Shown: one piece after another, positions 18,575 to 27,454 of the stretch
How positions within the stretch are numbered: the first letter of the stretch is position 1
Layout: each line of letters opens with the position of its first letter
Origin: Mixta gaviniae
GTDB lineage: Bacteria > Pseudomonadota > Gammaproteobacteria > Enterobacterales > Enterobacteriaceae
Assembly: GCF_002953195.1 (NCBI RefSeq)
Contig: NZ_CP026377.1
Span: forward strand, 2,232,001-2,296,000
Direction: 5' to 3'
Length of the DNA: 64,000 bases
Position numbers and translations under genes: made by a program
Notes under the pieces: generated by a model
The model's database searches: none
What the model was told of the DNA's origin: nothing
The model's input: the letters and a program-made list of their open reading frames with translations, nothing else

Positions 18575-20389
18575 ATGGACTTTTACTTCTCTAAATTCGA
18601 ACATCGTCGCCCACCGCCGCCGCTGCGCACGCCGAAAACGGTGCAGTTTCTGTGGCAGGTGCTGGCCGTCGCCGGGCTGATCCTCGGCGCGAACTATATT
18701 CGCTGGCGCTGGACTTCATCGCTGAATATGGATGCGCTCTGGTATGCGATACCGCTGGTGCTGGCGGAGACGCTCGCCTGGATCGGCACGCTGCTGTTCA
18801 CCATCAACCTCTGGCGTGAACAGGATCCGCAGCAGCTGCCGCCGCCCGACGATATCAATCAGTGCCTGCCGCCCGCCGAGCAGAGCGACCCGCGCCCGGT
18901 AAAGGTGGATCTGTTTATCGCCACCTATTCCGAAGATGTAGAGCTGGTGCGGCTATCGATTCAGGATGCGCTGAAGGTCACCTGCCCGGTAGCGATCGAT
19001 TACCGTGTTCACGTGCTGGACGACGGCCGTCGGCCGGCGATGCGCGCGGTATGTGAAGAGGAAGGGGTTAACTACATCACGCGCGATAACAATATCGGTT
19101 ATAAGGCGGGCAACCTGCGTAACGGTCTGGAGCAGACCGACGGCGATTTCCTGGTGATCTGCGACGCCGATACGCGCGTTTTTCCAACCCTGTTGACCCA
19201 CACGCTCGGCTATTTCCGCGACCCGGATGTCGCCTGGGTGCAGACCCCACAGTGGTTTTTCGATCTGCCGGAAGGCGAGCGCGTGCCGGAGAAGCTGCGG
19301 CGGCGCGGCGGCATTATTGGCTACGGCGCCGGCCGCCTGCTGGAGCTGATCGCCGGCCCGTTGACCGTCGGCCGCGACCCCTTCTTCAACGATCCGCGCA
19401 TGTTTTATGATGTGATCCTGCGCCGCCGTAACTGGGCCAACGCCGCCTTCTGCTGCGGCGCGGCGTCGATTCACCGGCGCGAGGCGATTATGCAGGCGGC
19501 GCTGCGTAGCTATGTCTTCAGCGTCGAGCAGGAGATCGGCCGCTTTACTCGTGATATTCGTGATGAAGAGACGCGCGACGCCTTAAGCCAGGCGATGCGT
19601 CCGCATGTGATCGCCGATACCGAGCTGACGCCCTACAAATTCCACGTTTCGGAAGATATCTACACCTCTATCGTGCTGCACGGCGACAGCGAACGGCGCT
19701 GGCGCTCGGTCATGCATCCCGGTATCGAATCGAAGATGCTGTCGCCGCAGGACCTGCTGACCTGGATGATCCAGCGCTTTAAGTATGCCGCCGGCTCGCT
19801 CGATATCCTGTTTCACGACCGCCTGTTCAGCCGTAAGCGTTTTCGTCTCAGCCTGCCGCAAACGCTGATGTACGCCACCACCTTCTGGTCCTATCTGGCC
19901 TGTATCTGGAATACGGTGTTTTTGATCTCGCCGCTGGTTTACCTGTTTACCGGCATTCCGCCCGTCTCTGCCTACTCCACGCCGTTCTACCTGCATTTTC
20001 TGCCGTTTTTTATCGTCTCGGAACTGGCGTTTATGTTCGGCACCTGGGGGATCTCCGCCTGGGATGGGCGCGCCTCTTATCTTTCCTTTTTCTCGGTCAA
20101 TCTGCGCGCGCTGAATATGGTGCTGAAAGGCGAACGCATTAAGTTCGATGTTACGCCGAAAGAGCGTCAGAGCGGCCGTTTCCTCTATCTGGTGAAGCCG
20201 CAGATCGCCATCGTGGCGCTGACGCTGATCGGGCTTATCTGGGGCGGCATTCAGGTGGCGCTCGGTAACGTCGACGACCCGTCCGGCTTTGTGATCAATA
20301 TTTTCTGGGGCGGCGTGAATATCGCCGCAATGATGCCGATGATTCTGGCCGCCATGTGGACGCCGCCGTCACAGGAGAGCGCATCATGA
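18575..20389 (+). CDS. Cellulose-synthase-like GT2 glucan polymerase
   Basis: 604 residues from the ATG at 18575, six bases after AGCGGG; the ATG at 18569 is too close to it. Two N-terminal membrane helices, then the GT-A domain and several more helices. Counting from the ATG at 18569, the catalytic motifs are DDG (151-153), DAD (199-201), QTPQWF (225-230) and SED (361-363, for TED). The product-gating motif reads QRFKY (402-406) instead of QxxRW. There is no PilZ domain, so it is about 270 residues shorter than BcsA and not directly activated by c-di-GMP through that route. It should polymerise a UDP-sugar, most likely UDP-glucose, across the inner membrane. Confidence 0.88.
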   Translation: MDFYFSKFEHRRPPPPLRTPKTVQFLWQVLAVAGLILGANYIRWRWTSSLNMDALWYAIPLVLAETLAWIGTLLFTINLWREQDPQQLPPPDDINQCLPPAEQSDPRPVKVDLFIATYSEDVELVRLSIQDALKVTCPVAIDYRVHVLDDGRRPAMRAVCEEEGVNYITRDNNIGYKAGNLRNGLEQTDGDFLVICDADTRVFPTLLTHTLGYFRDPDVAWVQTPQWFFDLPEGERVPEKLRRRGGIIGYGAGRLLELIAGPLTVGRDPFFNDPRMFYDVILRRRNWANAAFCCGAASIHRREAIMQAALRSYVFSVEQEIGRFTRDIRDEETRDALSQAMRPHVIADTELTPYKFHVSEDIYTSIVLHGDSERRWRSVMHPGIESKMLSPQDLLTWMIQRFKYAAGSLDILFHDRLFSRKRFRLSLPQTLMYATTFWSYLACIWNTVFLISPLVYLFTGIPPVSAYSTPFYLHFLPFFIVSELAFMFGTWGISAWDGRASYLSFFSVNLRALNMVLKGERIKFDVTPKERQSGRFLYLVKPQIAIVALTLIGLIWGGIQVALGNVDDPSGFVINIFWGGVNIAAMMPMILAAMWTPPSQESAS

Positions 20390-21750
20390 GCAGCCTGAAA
20401 GAGGGTTTGTTGGGCGCGCGCAGCTATCTCACCATTCTGATCGGGTTTCTTATCGCCTTCTCTATCGTGCTGTGGGTAGAGCGGCAGATGCCGACGCGGG
20501 TGGAAACGACCGAAGGGATTATCCTGAGCAAGGATTTCCCGCCGCTGCCGCAGGCGCGCGAACTGACCTTTGACGAGGCGGTTTGGGCGCGCGTTGCCTG
20601 GCAATACTTTATCAATAACACCCAGCTGAACGGGCTGGTCAACGCCGAGGACAAGCAGCCCTGGTTCAGCCTCTGGAGCAGCGGCAGCTACCTGCTGGCG
20701 ACCATCTCCGCGCGGCAGCTGAATATTATCTCTACCCAGGAGTTCGATCAGCGTATCGCCGCCGCCCTGACCACCTTAAGCGAGCTGCCGCTGCTGCCCA
20801 GCCAGCTGCCCGCCAGCGCCTGGCGCGCCGATACGCTGGAACCGTTGGGCACAGAGAGCGCGCCGCCGGTCGACGTGGCGCGCCTGCTGGTACCGCTACA
20901 GATCCTGCAGTGGCGCTATCCGCAGCACGCCTTCGCGGTCAGCGAGCTGCTGGCACGCTGGCGGCTGGCGGATCTGCTGCAGGCGAACGCGCCGCAAAAC
21001 GCCACGCTGCCGGTGACCCGCTGGGTCATGCGTGATGACGACCGCCGCAGCAGCTACGGCTATCGCCTCTACGCCGCGATGATGCTGCGCATGATCAATA
21101 CGCCCGCCGGGCTGGCCGTCAGCCAGCCGCCCGACGGCATTAAAATGGTCGAAATCGACGGCGTTTCGGTACCTGACGAAGGGCTGCGCACCCCGTGGGG
21201 CAAGCAGCCATCGCTGATGAGCCTGCCCTATCTGCTGAGCGGCCTGGAGCTGGGCTTCGACGCGCGCAGCGGCGAAATCGCCTGGCGCATTATGCAGATC
21301 CAGCAGCAGCGCACCGGCGAATCGTCGCGCCGTCCGGCGATCAGCACCGACTACGCCGAACAGGCGCCCGATTTCGTCAACGCGCAGCCAGGCGCACAGC
21401 CGCTGCCGCGCAGCGAGCAGACCGCGGCGGACGATACGCTGCCGCAGGCGTCGCTCACCGATCGTCCGCTTAGCTCCACCCGCTCCGCCTTCAGCTGGTA
21501 CGCGCTGTTCCGCAATAGCTGGAGCGAGGCGCAGCGGCAGCACATGCTGCCGATGCTGGAGCCGGGGCGCGGCTGGAAAGCCGGTTTTAATCCTGACAAC
21601 AGCGTCAATGCCCATATTGACGCCGATACCAACGCAGTGGTGCTGGAAAGCCTGACCTATATCTCTCACGGTCAGCTGCTCTGCCTTGCCTGCCTCTGGT
21701 CCCCCGCCGATGAGGCGCCAGCCCCTAACCAAAGAGTGAACGCCGAATGA
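20386..21750 (+). CDS. DUF3131 protein A, membrane anchored
   Basis: 454 residues from the ATG at 20386 (AGGAG upstream), overlapping the polymerase stop as ATGA. One N-terminal membrane helix (about 10-28), then a periplasmic part. It shares with the next two proteins the block VAWQYFINNTQLNGLVNAED...WSSGSYLLATISARQLNII, the signature of DUF3131. DUF3131 proteins often accompany GT2 synthases and are expected to adopt an alpha/alpha-barrel like glycosidases, but no activity is established. It has an insertion rich in Pro, Ala and Gln (about 320-365) and is the most divergent of the three copies. Confidence 0.85.
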   Translation: MSSLKEGLLGARSYLTILIGFLIAFSIVLWVERQMPTRVETTEGIILSKDFPPLPQARELTFDEAVWARVAWQYFINNTQLNGLVNAEDKQPWFSLWSSGSYLLATISARQLNIISTQEFDQRIAAALTTLSELPLLPSQLPASAWRADTLEPLGTESAPPVDVARLLVPLQILQWRYPQHAFAVSELLARWRLADLLQANAPQNATLPVTRWVMRDDDRRSSYGYRLYAAMMLRMINTPAGLAVSQPPDGIKMVEIDGVSVPDEGLRTPWGKQPSLMSLPYLLSGLELGFDARSGEIAWRIMQIQQQRTGESSRRPAISTDYAEQAPDFVNAQPGAQPLPRSEQTAADDTLPQASLTDRPLSSTRSAFSWYALFRNSWSEAQRQHMLPMLEPGRGWKAGFNPDNSVNAHIDADTNAVVLESLTYISHGQLLCLACLWSPADEAPAPNQRVNAE

Positions 21751-23312
21751 AACAGGCCATCTATTCCCGATCGCTAATTCCTCATCGCTGGCTGTGCTGG
21801 CTGCTGGCGGGATTACTGTTACTGCCGCTGCTGGGCCGCGCCGTCAGCCTGCCGGCGGCCGATTATCCGGTGCGTCACGGCGAGCTGACGCCGCGCGAAA
21901 TGGCCATAGCGAAAAACGCCTGGCAATATTTTGTCGCCAACTATCAGCCGAAAACCGGGCTGGTGAACGCGGTAAACAAATATCCCTCCACCACCATGTG
22001 GGACAGCGCCTCCTATCTGGCGGCGCTCACCGCCGCACGTGAGCTGGGGATTATCGATAAGGCGGAGTTCGATCGCCGCCTGCTGCAGTTTATGGGCACG
22101 CTGAATAAGCTGGTGCTATTCCGCGACCAGGTGCCGAACAAAGCCTATAACACCATCACCGCGCAGAAGGTGGACTACCTGAACAAGCCGGGCGAGATCG
22201 GCTTTTCCGCCATCGATATCGGCCGCATGCTGATGTGGATGAAGATCATCAAAGAGCGCTACCCCGAATATGGCAACAGCATCGACAATGTGGTGCTGGG
22301 CTGGGACTTCACCCACGTGGTGGATGACTGCGGCACGCTCTACGGCGCCTATCTCGATCAGAACAAGCAGCCGATGTATGTGCAGGAAGGCCGTCTCGGC
22401 TATGAGGAGTACGCAGCGGCGGGCTATCAGCTGTGGGGCTTCTCCACCTGCCAGGGCAGCCGCCCGGAGCCTTACGCGCTGGCCGATATCTACTGCGTGC
22501 TGGTGCCCTACGACTCGCGCGACCCGCGTCTGACCAACCAGCATAACTACGTGGTAACCGAATCCTACCTGCTGCACGGCCTGGAGATGGGCTGGGATAA
22601 AAGCGACGACCGCGACGACAGCCCGCGAAATTTCAGCCATCCGTGGATGAAAGATTTCGCCGACCGTGTTTATCAGGCGCAGGAAAACCGCTACATGATC
22701 ACCGGCACCCTCACCGCCCGCTCCGAGCATCAGCTCGATAAGGCGCCTTACTTCGTCTACGACACAGTGTTCAGCGACGGCTTTAACTGGAACACCATCA
22801 CCGACCGCGGCAAATATGTGCCAGAGGTGGCGGCGGTGTCGCTGAAGGCGGCGCTGGGCATGTGGGTACTGTGGGATTCGCCCTACACCGATCGCCTGCT
22901 GGACGCTATCGAAAACGCCGACGAGGAAGGCAAAGGCTATTACGAGGGGCTGTATGAAAACGGCGACGGCCCGATCAAAGAGTTCACCGCCAACAATAAC
23001 GGCATCATGCTGGAGGCGCTGCTGTTCAAAAAAGAGGGCAAGCTGCTGAAGTTCAACACCGACAACCCGCGTAAACCGGCTTTTGCGCCATCGCTGTGGG
23101 AGCGTCGTCTGGTGGATCTGTTTGAGCCGAACAACGAGCGGCGCAACCGACCTTTCCTGGAGATGACGCCGCCGGTGAAAACCTGGTGCGACCAGAGCGG
23201 CACCGCAGCGCGCAGCGCGCCCTCCTGCAAATCGTGCAAATGCCCGAGCTGTAAAAACGATGACGCGCCTGTGAAACTGCCGCCGGTGGCCACCTCATGC
23301 CTCAAACAGTGA
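21747..23312 (+). CDS. DUF3131 protein B, with cysteine-rich tail
   Basis: 521 residues, ATGA overlap with protein A. An N-terminal hydrophobic segment (LCWLLAGLLLLPLLGRAVSL) acts as signal or anchor. The DUF3131 signature is NAWQYFVANYQPKTGLVNAVNKYPSTTMWDSASYLAALTAARELGII (first part, about residues 57-105). The C-terminal 60 residues are unlike the other copies and carry a cysteine cluster (SCKSCKCPSCKNDD) plus further cysteines, suggesting metal binding or disulfide cross-linking in the periplasm. It is probably part of the polymer-processing or export apparatus. Confidence 0.87.
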   Translation: MKQAIYSRSLIPHRWLCWLLAGLLLLPLLGRAVSLPAADYPVRHGELTPREMAIAKNAWQYFVANYQPKTGLVNAVNKYPSTTMWDSASYLAALTAARELGIIDKAEFDRRLLQFMGTLNKLVLFRDQVPNKAYNTITAQKVDYLNKPGEIGFSAIDIGRMLMWMKIIKERYPEYGNSIDNVVLGWDFTHVVDDCGTLYGAYLDQNKQPMYVQEGRLGYEEYAAAGYQLWGFSTCQGSRPEPYALADIYCVLVPYDSRDPRLTNQHNYVVTESYLLHGLEMGWDKSDDRDDSPRNFSHPWMKDFADRVYQAQENRYMITGTLTARSEHQLDKAPYFVYDTVFSDGFNWNTITDRGKYVPEVAAVSLKAALGMWVLWDSPYTDRLLDAIENADEEGKGYYEGLYENGDGPIKEFTANNNGIMLEALLFKKEGKLLKFNTDNPRKPAFAPSLWERRLVDLFEPNNERRNRPFLEMTPPVKTWCDQSGTAARSAPSCKSCKCPSCKNDDAPVKLPPVATSCLKQ

Positions 23313-24709
23313 TGCGCAGGCGCGCGCTTATTCCGCTGCTGGCGCTGCTGCTGCTGGCGCTGATCGCGCTGGTGCAGAGCAGCGGCACGGCGTGGCGCTG
23401 GCTGGTTCAGGGCGGCTGGCACAGCAGCGCGCGTATGGGCGCGCTGACGCCGGAGGAGCAGCGCTGGGCGCAGGTTGCGTGGCGCTACTTCAGCAACAAC
23501 ACCCAGCCCGGCACCGGGTTGGTCAACGGCAGCGATAAGCGTCCGGTCTCCAGCGTCTGGCAGATCGGCGACACGCTGGTTGCGCTGACCGCCGCGCGTG
23601 AGCTGAAGCTGATCGACGAAGCGGAGTTCGACCAGCGCCTGACGCGGCTGATCGGTACGCTGAACCGCCTGCCGCTCTCCGGCGCCGGGCTGCCGAACCG
23701 GCTCTACAACACCCGCAACAACACCATGATCGACTACAGCAGCGCGCCGAAAAGCATCGGCTGGTCATCGCAGGATATCGCCCGCCTGCTGATGGCGCTG
23801 CGTATCGTCGCGGTGCGCTATCCCGCCTACAGCGAATATCTGGAGCGCGTGGTACTGCGCTGGAACTTTTGCCGCATCGTCGACGACCAGGGCCAACTGT
23901 TCGCCGGGCTGCTGCAGAACGGCCAACTGGTGACCCGTCAGGAAGGACGGCTGGGCGACAGCGAATACAGCGCTGCCGGCTTTGGCCTGTGGGGCTTCCC
24001 TAATCAGATTTCGCTGCTGCCGCCGGCGCAACACGTGATTATCTACGGCATGGCGCTTGATATTGACGCGCGCGATCCGCGCACCACCTGGACGCCGTCG
24101 GCGATCACCACCATGCCGTACGCCCTGAGCGGGCTGGAGTATGGCTGGGCGTTGCCGGGCGCCGGCCAGCAGACCGCGAAACTGCTGCGCCAGCGCGCCA
24201 GTCAGGTCTATCAGGTGCAGGAGCAGCGCTGGCAGCGGGAGAAAATCCTTACCGCGCGCAGCGACTTTACCCTCTCCACCGCCCCCTGGCATGTCAACGA
24301 CACCCTCTACGGCAACGGCTACGCCTGGAACACGCTGGGCGACGACGGTAACTACTACCCGCGTCTGGCGCAGGTATCGACCCGGGCGGTCTTCGGCCTC
24401 TGGGCGCTGTGGGATACCGATTTCACCGATGCGCTGATGCGCATTACGCGCCTGCAGTATGACGCCGAGCGCGGCTGGTTCGAAGGCCGCGCCGAGGCGA
24501 CCGGCGACTATAACCGCGCCATTACCCTCTCCACCAACGCCACGGTGCTGGAGGCGCTGCTCTATAAGGCCAATATGGGCCCGCTGCTGCCGCAGGGTAA
24601 GCTGAGCGACGACAGCTATTTCGCCCGGCGTCTGAGCGACGTGTTTAACCGGCCGCGCCAGTGTCTGCCGCCGGAGCGCAAGCAGACGGATAATGTCGAT
24701 GTTCCCTGA
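23312..24709 (+). CDS. DUF3131 protein C
   Basis: 465 residues from the ATG at 23312, which overlaps the previous stop as TGATG; an ATG at 23297 would add five residues. One N-terminal membrane helix, then the DUF3131 signature VAWRYFSNNTQPGTGLVNGSDKRPVSSVWQIGDTLVALTAARELKLI. It is closer to protein B than to A along its whole length (for example matching YNT, SAAGFGLWGF and RDPRTTW-like segments), so B and C are the younger duplicates. Role unknown, presumably glucan processing. Confidence 0.86.
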   Translation: MRRRALIPLLALLLLALIALVQSSGTAWRWLVQGGWHSSARMGALTPEEQRWAQVAWRYFSNNTQPGTGLVNGSDKRPVSSVWQIGDTLVALTAARELKLIDEAEFDQRLTRLIGTLNRLPLSGAGLPNRLYNTRNNTMIDYSSAPKSIGWSSQDIARLLMALRIVAVRYPAYSEYLERVVLRWNFCRIVDDQGQLFAGLLQNGQLVTRQEGRLGDSEYSAAGFGLWGFPNQISLLPPAQHVIIYGMALDIDARDPRTTWTPSAITTMPYALSGLEYGWALPGAGQQTAKLLRQRASQVYQVQEQRWQREKILTARSDFTLSTAPWHVNDTLYGNGYAWNTLGDDGNYYPRLAQVSTRAVFGLWALWDTDFTDALMRITRLQYDAERGWFEGRAEATGDYNRAITLSTNATVLEALLYKANMGPLLPQGKLSDDSYFARRLSDVFNRPRQCLPPERKQTDNVDVP

Positions 24710-24742
24710 ACTTTTTCACCGTCCCGGCGATAAGGAGCCCCT

Positions 24743-27454
24743 ATGACGCAGCGCCCTCTGCCCGACGATCTGAACTACGTGCGCGCCGCCATCTTTATCT
24801 TTGATGCGCAGGAGCGGCTGGTAAGCTGGAATCAGCAGGTGGAACGGTTCTACCCTTCGATCCGCGACAGGCTGCGCCCCGGCATCACGCTGTGCGAGCT
24901 GGCGGAAGGCTTCGCCGACGCCACCTATATGTCGGATGATACGCGCGGCAAGGCGGAGTTTACCGCCAGCATGATTAACCGCTGCCGCATCGACAACAAC
25001 AGCGAACTGCGCCAGCTGGTCGACCGTAAAATCTTTATCCAGCACAACCGCACGCCGGAAGGCGGCATTGTCAGCCTGCATACCGATCTCTCCGATTTCG
25101 ATCTCGCCAGCCAGTCGCGCCAGCAGCTGCATGAAGATTTCCTGCTGGCGGCGGAGTCGACCCATATCGGCATCTGGGACTGGCAGGTCAGCGCCGATAT
25201 TCTGCTGGTTAACGACGCGCTGCTGACCATGCTGGGCTATCCGCGCGAAACCTGGCACTACAGCGCCACCTTTCTCGATACGCTGGTGCATCCCGACGAT
25301 CGCGAACGCGTGCAGGAACGGCTACGGCAGGCGAGCAATGACAGCGTGCCGGTGTTCGACTGCGAAATCCGCCTGCTGCACCAGAGCGGCGACTACCGCT
25401 GGATGCTGCTGTCGGGCCAGGTGGTGAGCCTGAGCATTCGCGGCGAGATGGAGCGCGCCATCGGCACCCTGCAGGACATCACTAAACGCAAAGAGGCGGA
25501 GCGGCTGTCGCAGCAGGCCGCCGCCGCCGCGCAGGCGGCGAACGAGGCGAAAAGCGCTTTTCTCGCCAATATGAGCCATGAGATCCGCACACCGATGAAC
25601 GGCATTCTCGGCATGACCCAACTTTGCCTTGATACCTCGCTGACCGATGAGCAGCGCGACTATATGACGCTGGTGCTGCACTCGGCGAAATCGCTGCTGC
25701 GCATCATCAACGATATTCTCGACTTTTCCAAAATCGAAGCGGGCAAGATGGAGATCGACGAAGAGATCTTCGAATTGCGCCCTTTTATTCAGTCCATTGT
25801 GCGGCCGCTGATGCCTGCCGCCAGCGAAAAATCGGTAGAGCTGCTGGTGAATATCGCCCCCGACGTGCCGCACAGCATCAGCGGCGATAGCGTGCGCCTG
25901 CGTCAGGTGCTGACCAACCTGGTCAGTAACGCGCTGAAGTTTACGCCGCAGGGTGAAGTGGAGCTGAAGCTGCAGATTTCCGAGCCGGGGCAGCGCCTGC
26001 GCTACGAGGTGCGCGATACCGGTATCGGCATTCCACCGGAAAAGCAGCAGCTGATTTTCGAATCCTTCAGCCAGGCAGATACCTCCACTACCCGCCGTTA
26101 CGGCGGCACGGGGCTGGGGCTGACCATCTCCGCCCGGCTGGTTGAGATCATGGGCGGCGCGCTTACCGTCTACAGCGAGCCGGGCAAAGGCAGCGTCTTT
26201 AGCTTTTCGCTACCGCTGCCGGAACAGGCGCAACCGAGCGCGCCGCTACACGCCTCGCCGCTGCTGAGCGGCATCAACGTACTGATTGTCGATGACAACG
26301 CCACTAATCGCCGCCTGATGCGCGACATGCTGCGCAATATGGGGCTGAAGCCGATGATCACCAGCAGCGCGGCGGAGGCGCTGGCGCTGCTGGAAGAGAA
26401 TCACGATTTCCCGCTGATCCTGCTGGATGCGCAGATGCCGGAAAAAGATGGCATGTCGCTGGCGCAGGAGCTGAAGGCCAATCCCGAGCTGGCGGGCAGC
26501 AAGATCATTATGCTCAGCTCGATGAGCCGCTTTATGGACGCCGCCGAGCTGAAAAAGATTGGCGTCACTCACTTTCTCAGCAAGCCGGTCGATCAGAAAG
26601 AGCTGCACGATGCGCTGCTGGCGACGCTGGCGGTGCCGGACAGCGCCGCGCCGGCGCGCGTGGTGCCGGCGGAACCGTCGATTAAGCCCGACGCCACCGC
26701 GCTCACGATCCTGCTGGCGGAAGATAACCTGGTGAACCAGAAGCTGGCCGGCTTTCTGCTGCAGAAAATGGGGCATCGTTATGAGATCGTCGGCAACGGC
26801 ATCGAGGCGCTGGCGCAGCTTGACCGCCAGCGCTGGGATCTGATCCTGATGGATTTGCAGATGCCGGAGATGGACGGCGAACGCGCCACCGCGCTGATCC
26901 GCGAACTGGAGGCGCGTAACCCGCACCGTCCGCGCCAGCGCATTATTGCCATGACCGCCCACGCCATGCAGGGCGACCGCGAGTTCTGTCTGCAGCACGG
27001 CTTTGACGGCTATATCGCCAAGCCGGTATCACCCGATGCACTGCAGGGAGAAATTGCGCGGGTAATGGCGCTGGAACCCGGCGCAGAGGCGGAAGTCCCG
27101 TCCTCCGTTGCCGAACCCGCGCTGGATCTGAACACCCTCAGCGCCCGGCTCGGCACCGATATCGAACTGCTGCATGAGCTGCTGGAGATGTTCGCCGGCG
27201 AGCTGCCGCGGCTGGTGAGCCAGCTGCAGCAGGCGCTGCGCGCCCGGGAAACGGAGAGTATCCGCCGTCTGGCGCATAAGCTGCGCGGCGAATCGGCCAC
27301 CTTTGGGTTTGAGGAGCTGGTGCGGCTGCTGCAGACGCTGGAACAGGCCGCCAGCCACGCCGCGCCGCTTGATGCCGAGGCGATCATTCTTCAGCTTGAC
27401 GCGCAGCGCGAGCGCATTATGGCGATGCTGCGCCGCTTACAGGAGGAAACATGA
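24743..27454 (+). CDS. Hybrid sensor histidine kinase (PAS-PAS-HisKA-HATPase-REC-REC-Hpt)
   Basis: 903 residues, AAGGAG upstream. Two PAS-type domains (about 1-120 and 130-250; no membrane segment, so cytosolic), HisKA with His279 ([11 protein letters not shown]), HATPase (about 385-500, [10 protein letters not shown] and GGTGLGL), two receivers with Asp562 (LLDAQMP) and Asp704 (LMDLQMP), and Hpt with His845 ([14 protein letters not shown]). The layout resembles RcsC/BarA-class phosphorelay kinases. It lies inside the synthesis operon. The only free receiver protein in the locus is the PP2C protein at 14868, which I infer is its target. Confidence 0.95.
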   Translation: MTQRPLPDDLNYVRAAIFIFDAQERLVSWNQQVERFYPSIRDRLRPGITLCELAEGFADATYMSDDTRGKAEFTASMINRCRIDNNSELRQLVDRKIFIQHNRTPEGGIVSLHTDLSDFDLASQSRQQLHEDFLLAAESTHIGIWDWQVSADILLVNDALLTMLGYPRETWHYSATFLDTLVHPDDRERVQERLRQASNDSVPVFDCEIRLLHQSGDYRWMLLSGQVVSLSIRGEMERAIGTLQDITKRKEAERLSQQAAAAAQAANEAKSAFLANMSHEIRTPMNGILGMTQLCLDTSLTDEQRDYMTLVLHSAKSLLRIINDILDFSKIEAGKMEIDEEIFELRPFIQSIVRPLMPAASEKSVELLVNIAPDVPHSISGDSVRLRQVLTNLVSNALKFTPQGEVELKLQISEPGQRLRYEVRDTGIGIPPEKQQLIFESFSQADTSTTRRYGGTGLGLTISARLVEIMGGALTVYSEPGKGSVFSFSLPLPEQAQPSAPLHASPLLSGINVLIVDDNATNRRLMRDMLRNMGLKPMITSSAAEALALLEENHDFPLILLDAQMPEKDGMSLAQELKANPELAGSKIIMLSSMSRFMDAAELKKIGVTHFLSKPVDQKELHDALLATLAVPDSAAPARVVPAEPSIKPDATALTILLAEDNLVNQKLAGFLLQKMGHRYEIVGNGIEALAQLDRQRWDLILMDLQMPEMDGERATALIRELEARNPHRPRQRIIAMTAHAMQGDREFCLQHGFDGYIAKPVSPDALQGEIARVMALEPGAEAEVPSSVAEPALDLNTLSARLGTDIELLHELLEMFAGELPRLVSQLQQALRARETESIRRLAHKLRGESATFGFEELVRLLQTLEQAASHAAPLDAEAIILQLDAQRERIMAMLRRLQEET

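Noticed and set aside
18575..20389. Polymerase considered as a true cellulose synthase (bcsA)
   Set aside because: No PilZ domain, altered QxxRW, and no bcsB, bcsC, bcsZ or bcsQ in the neighbourhood.
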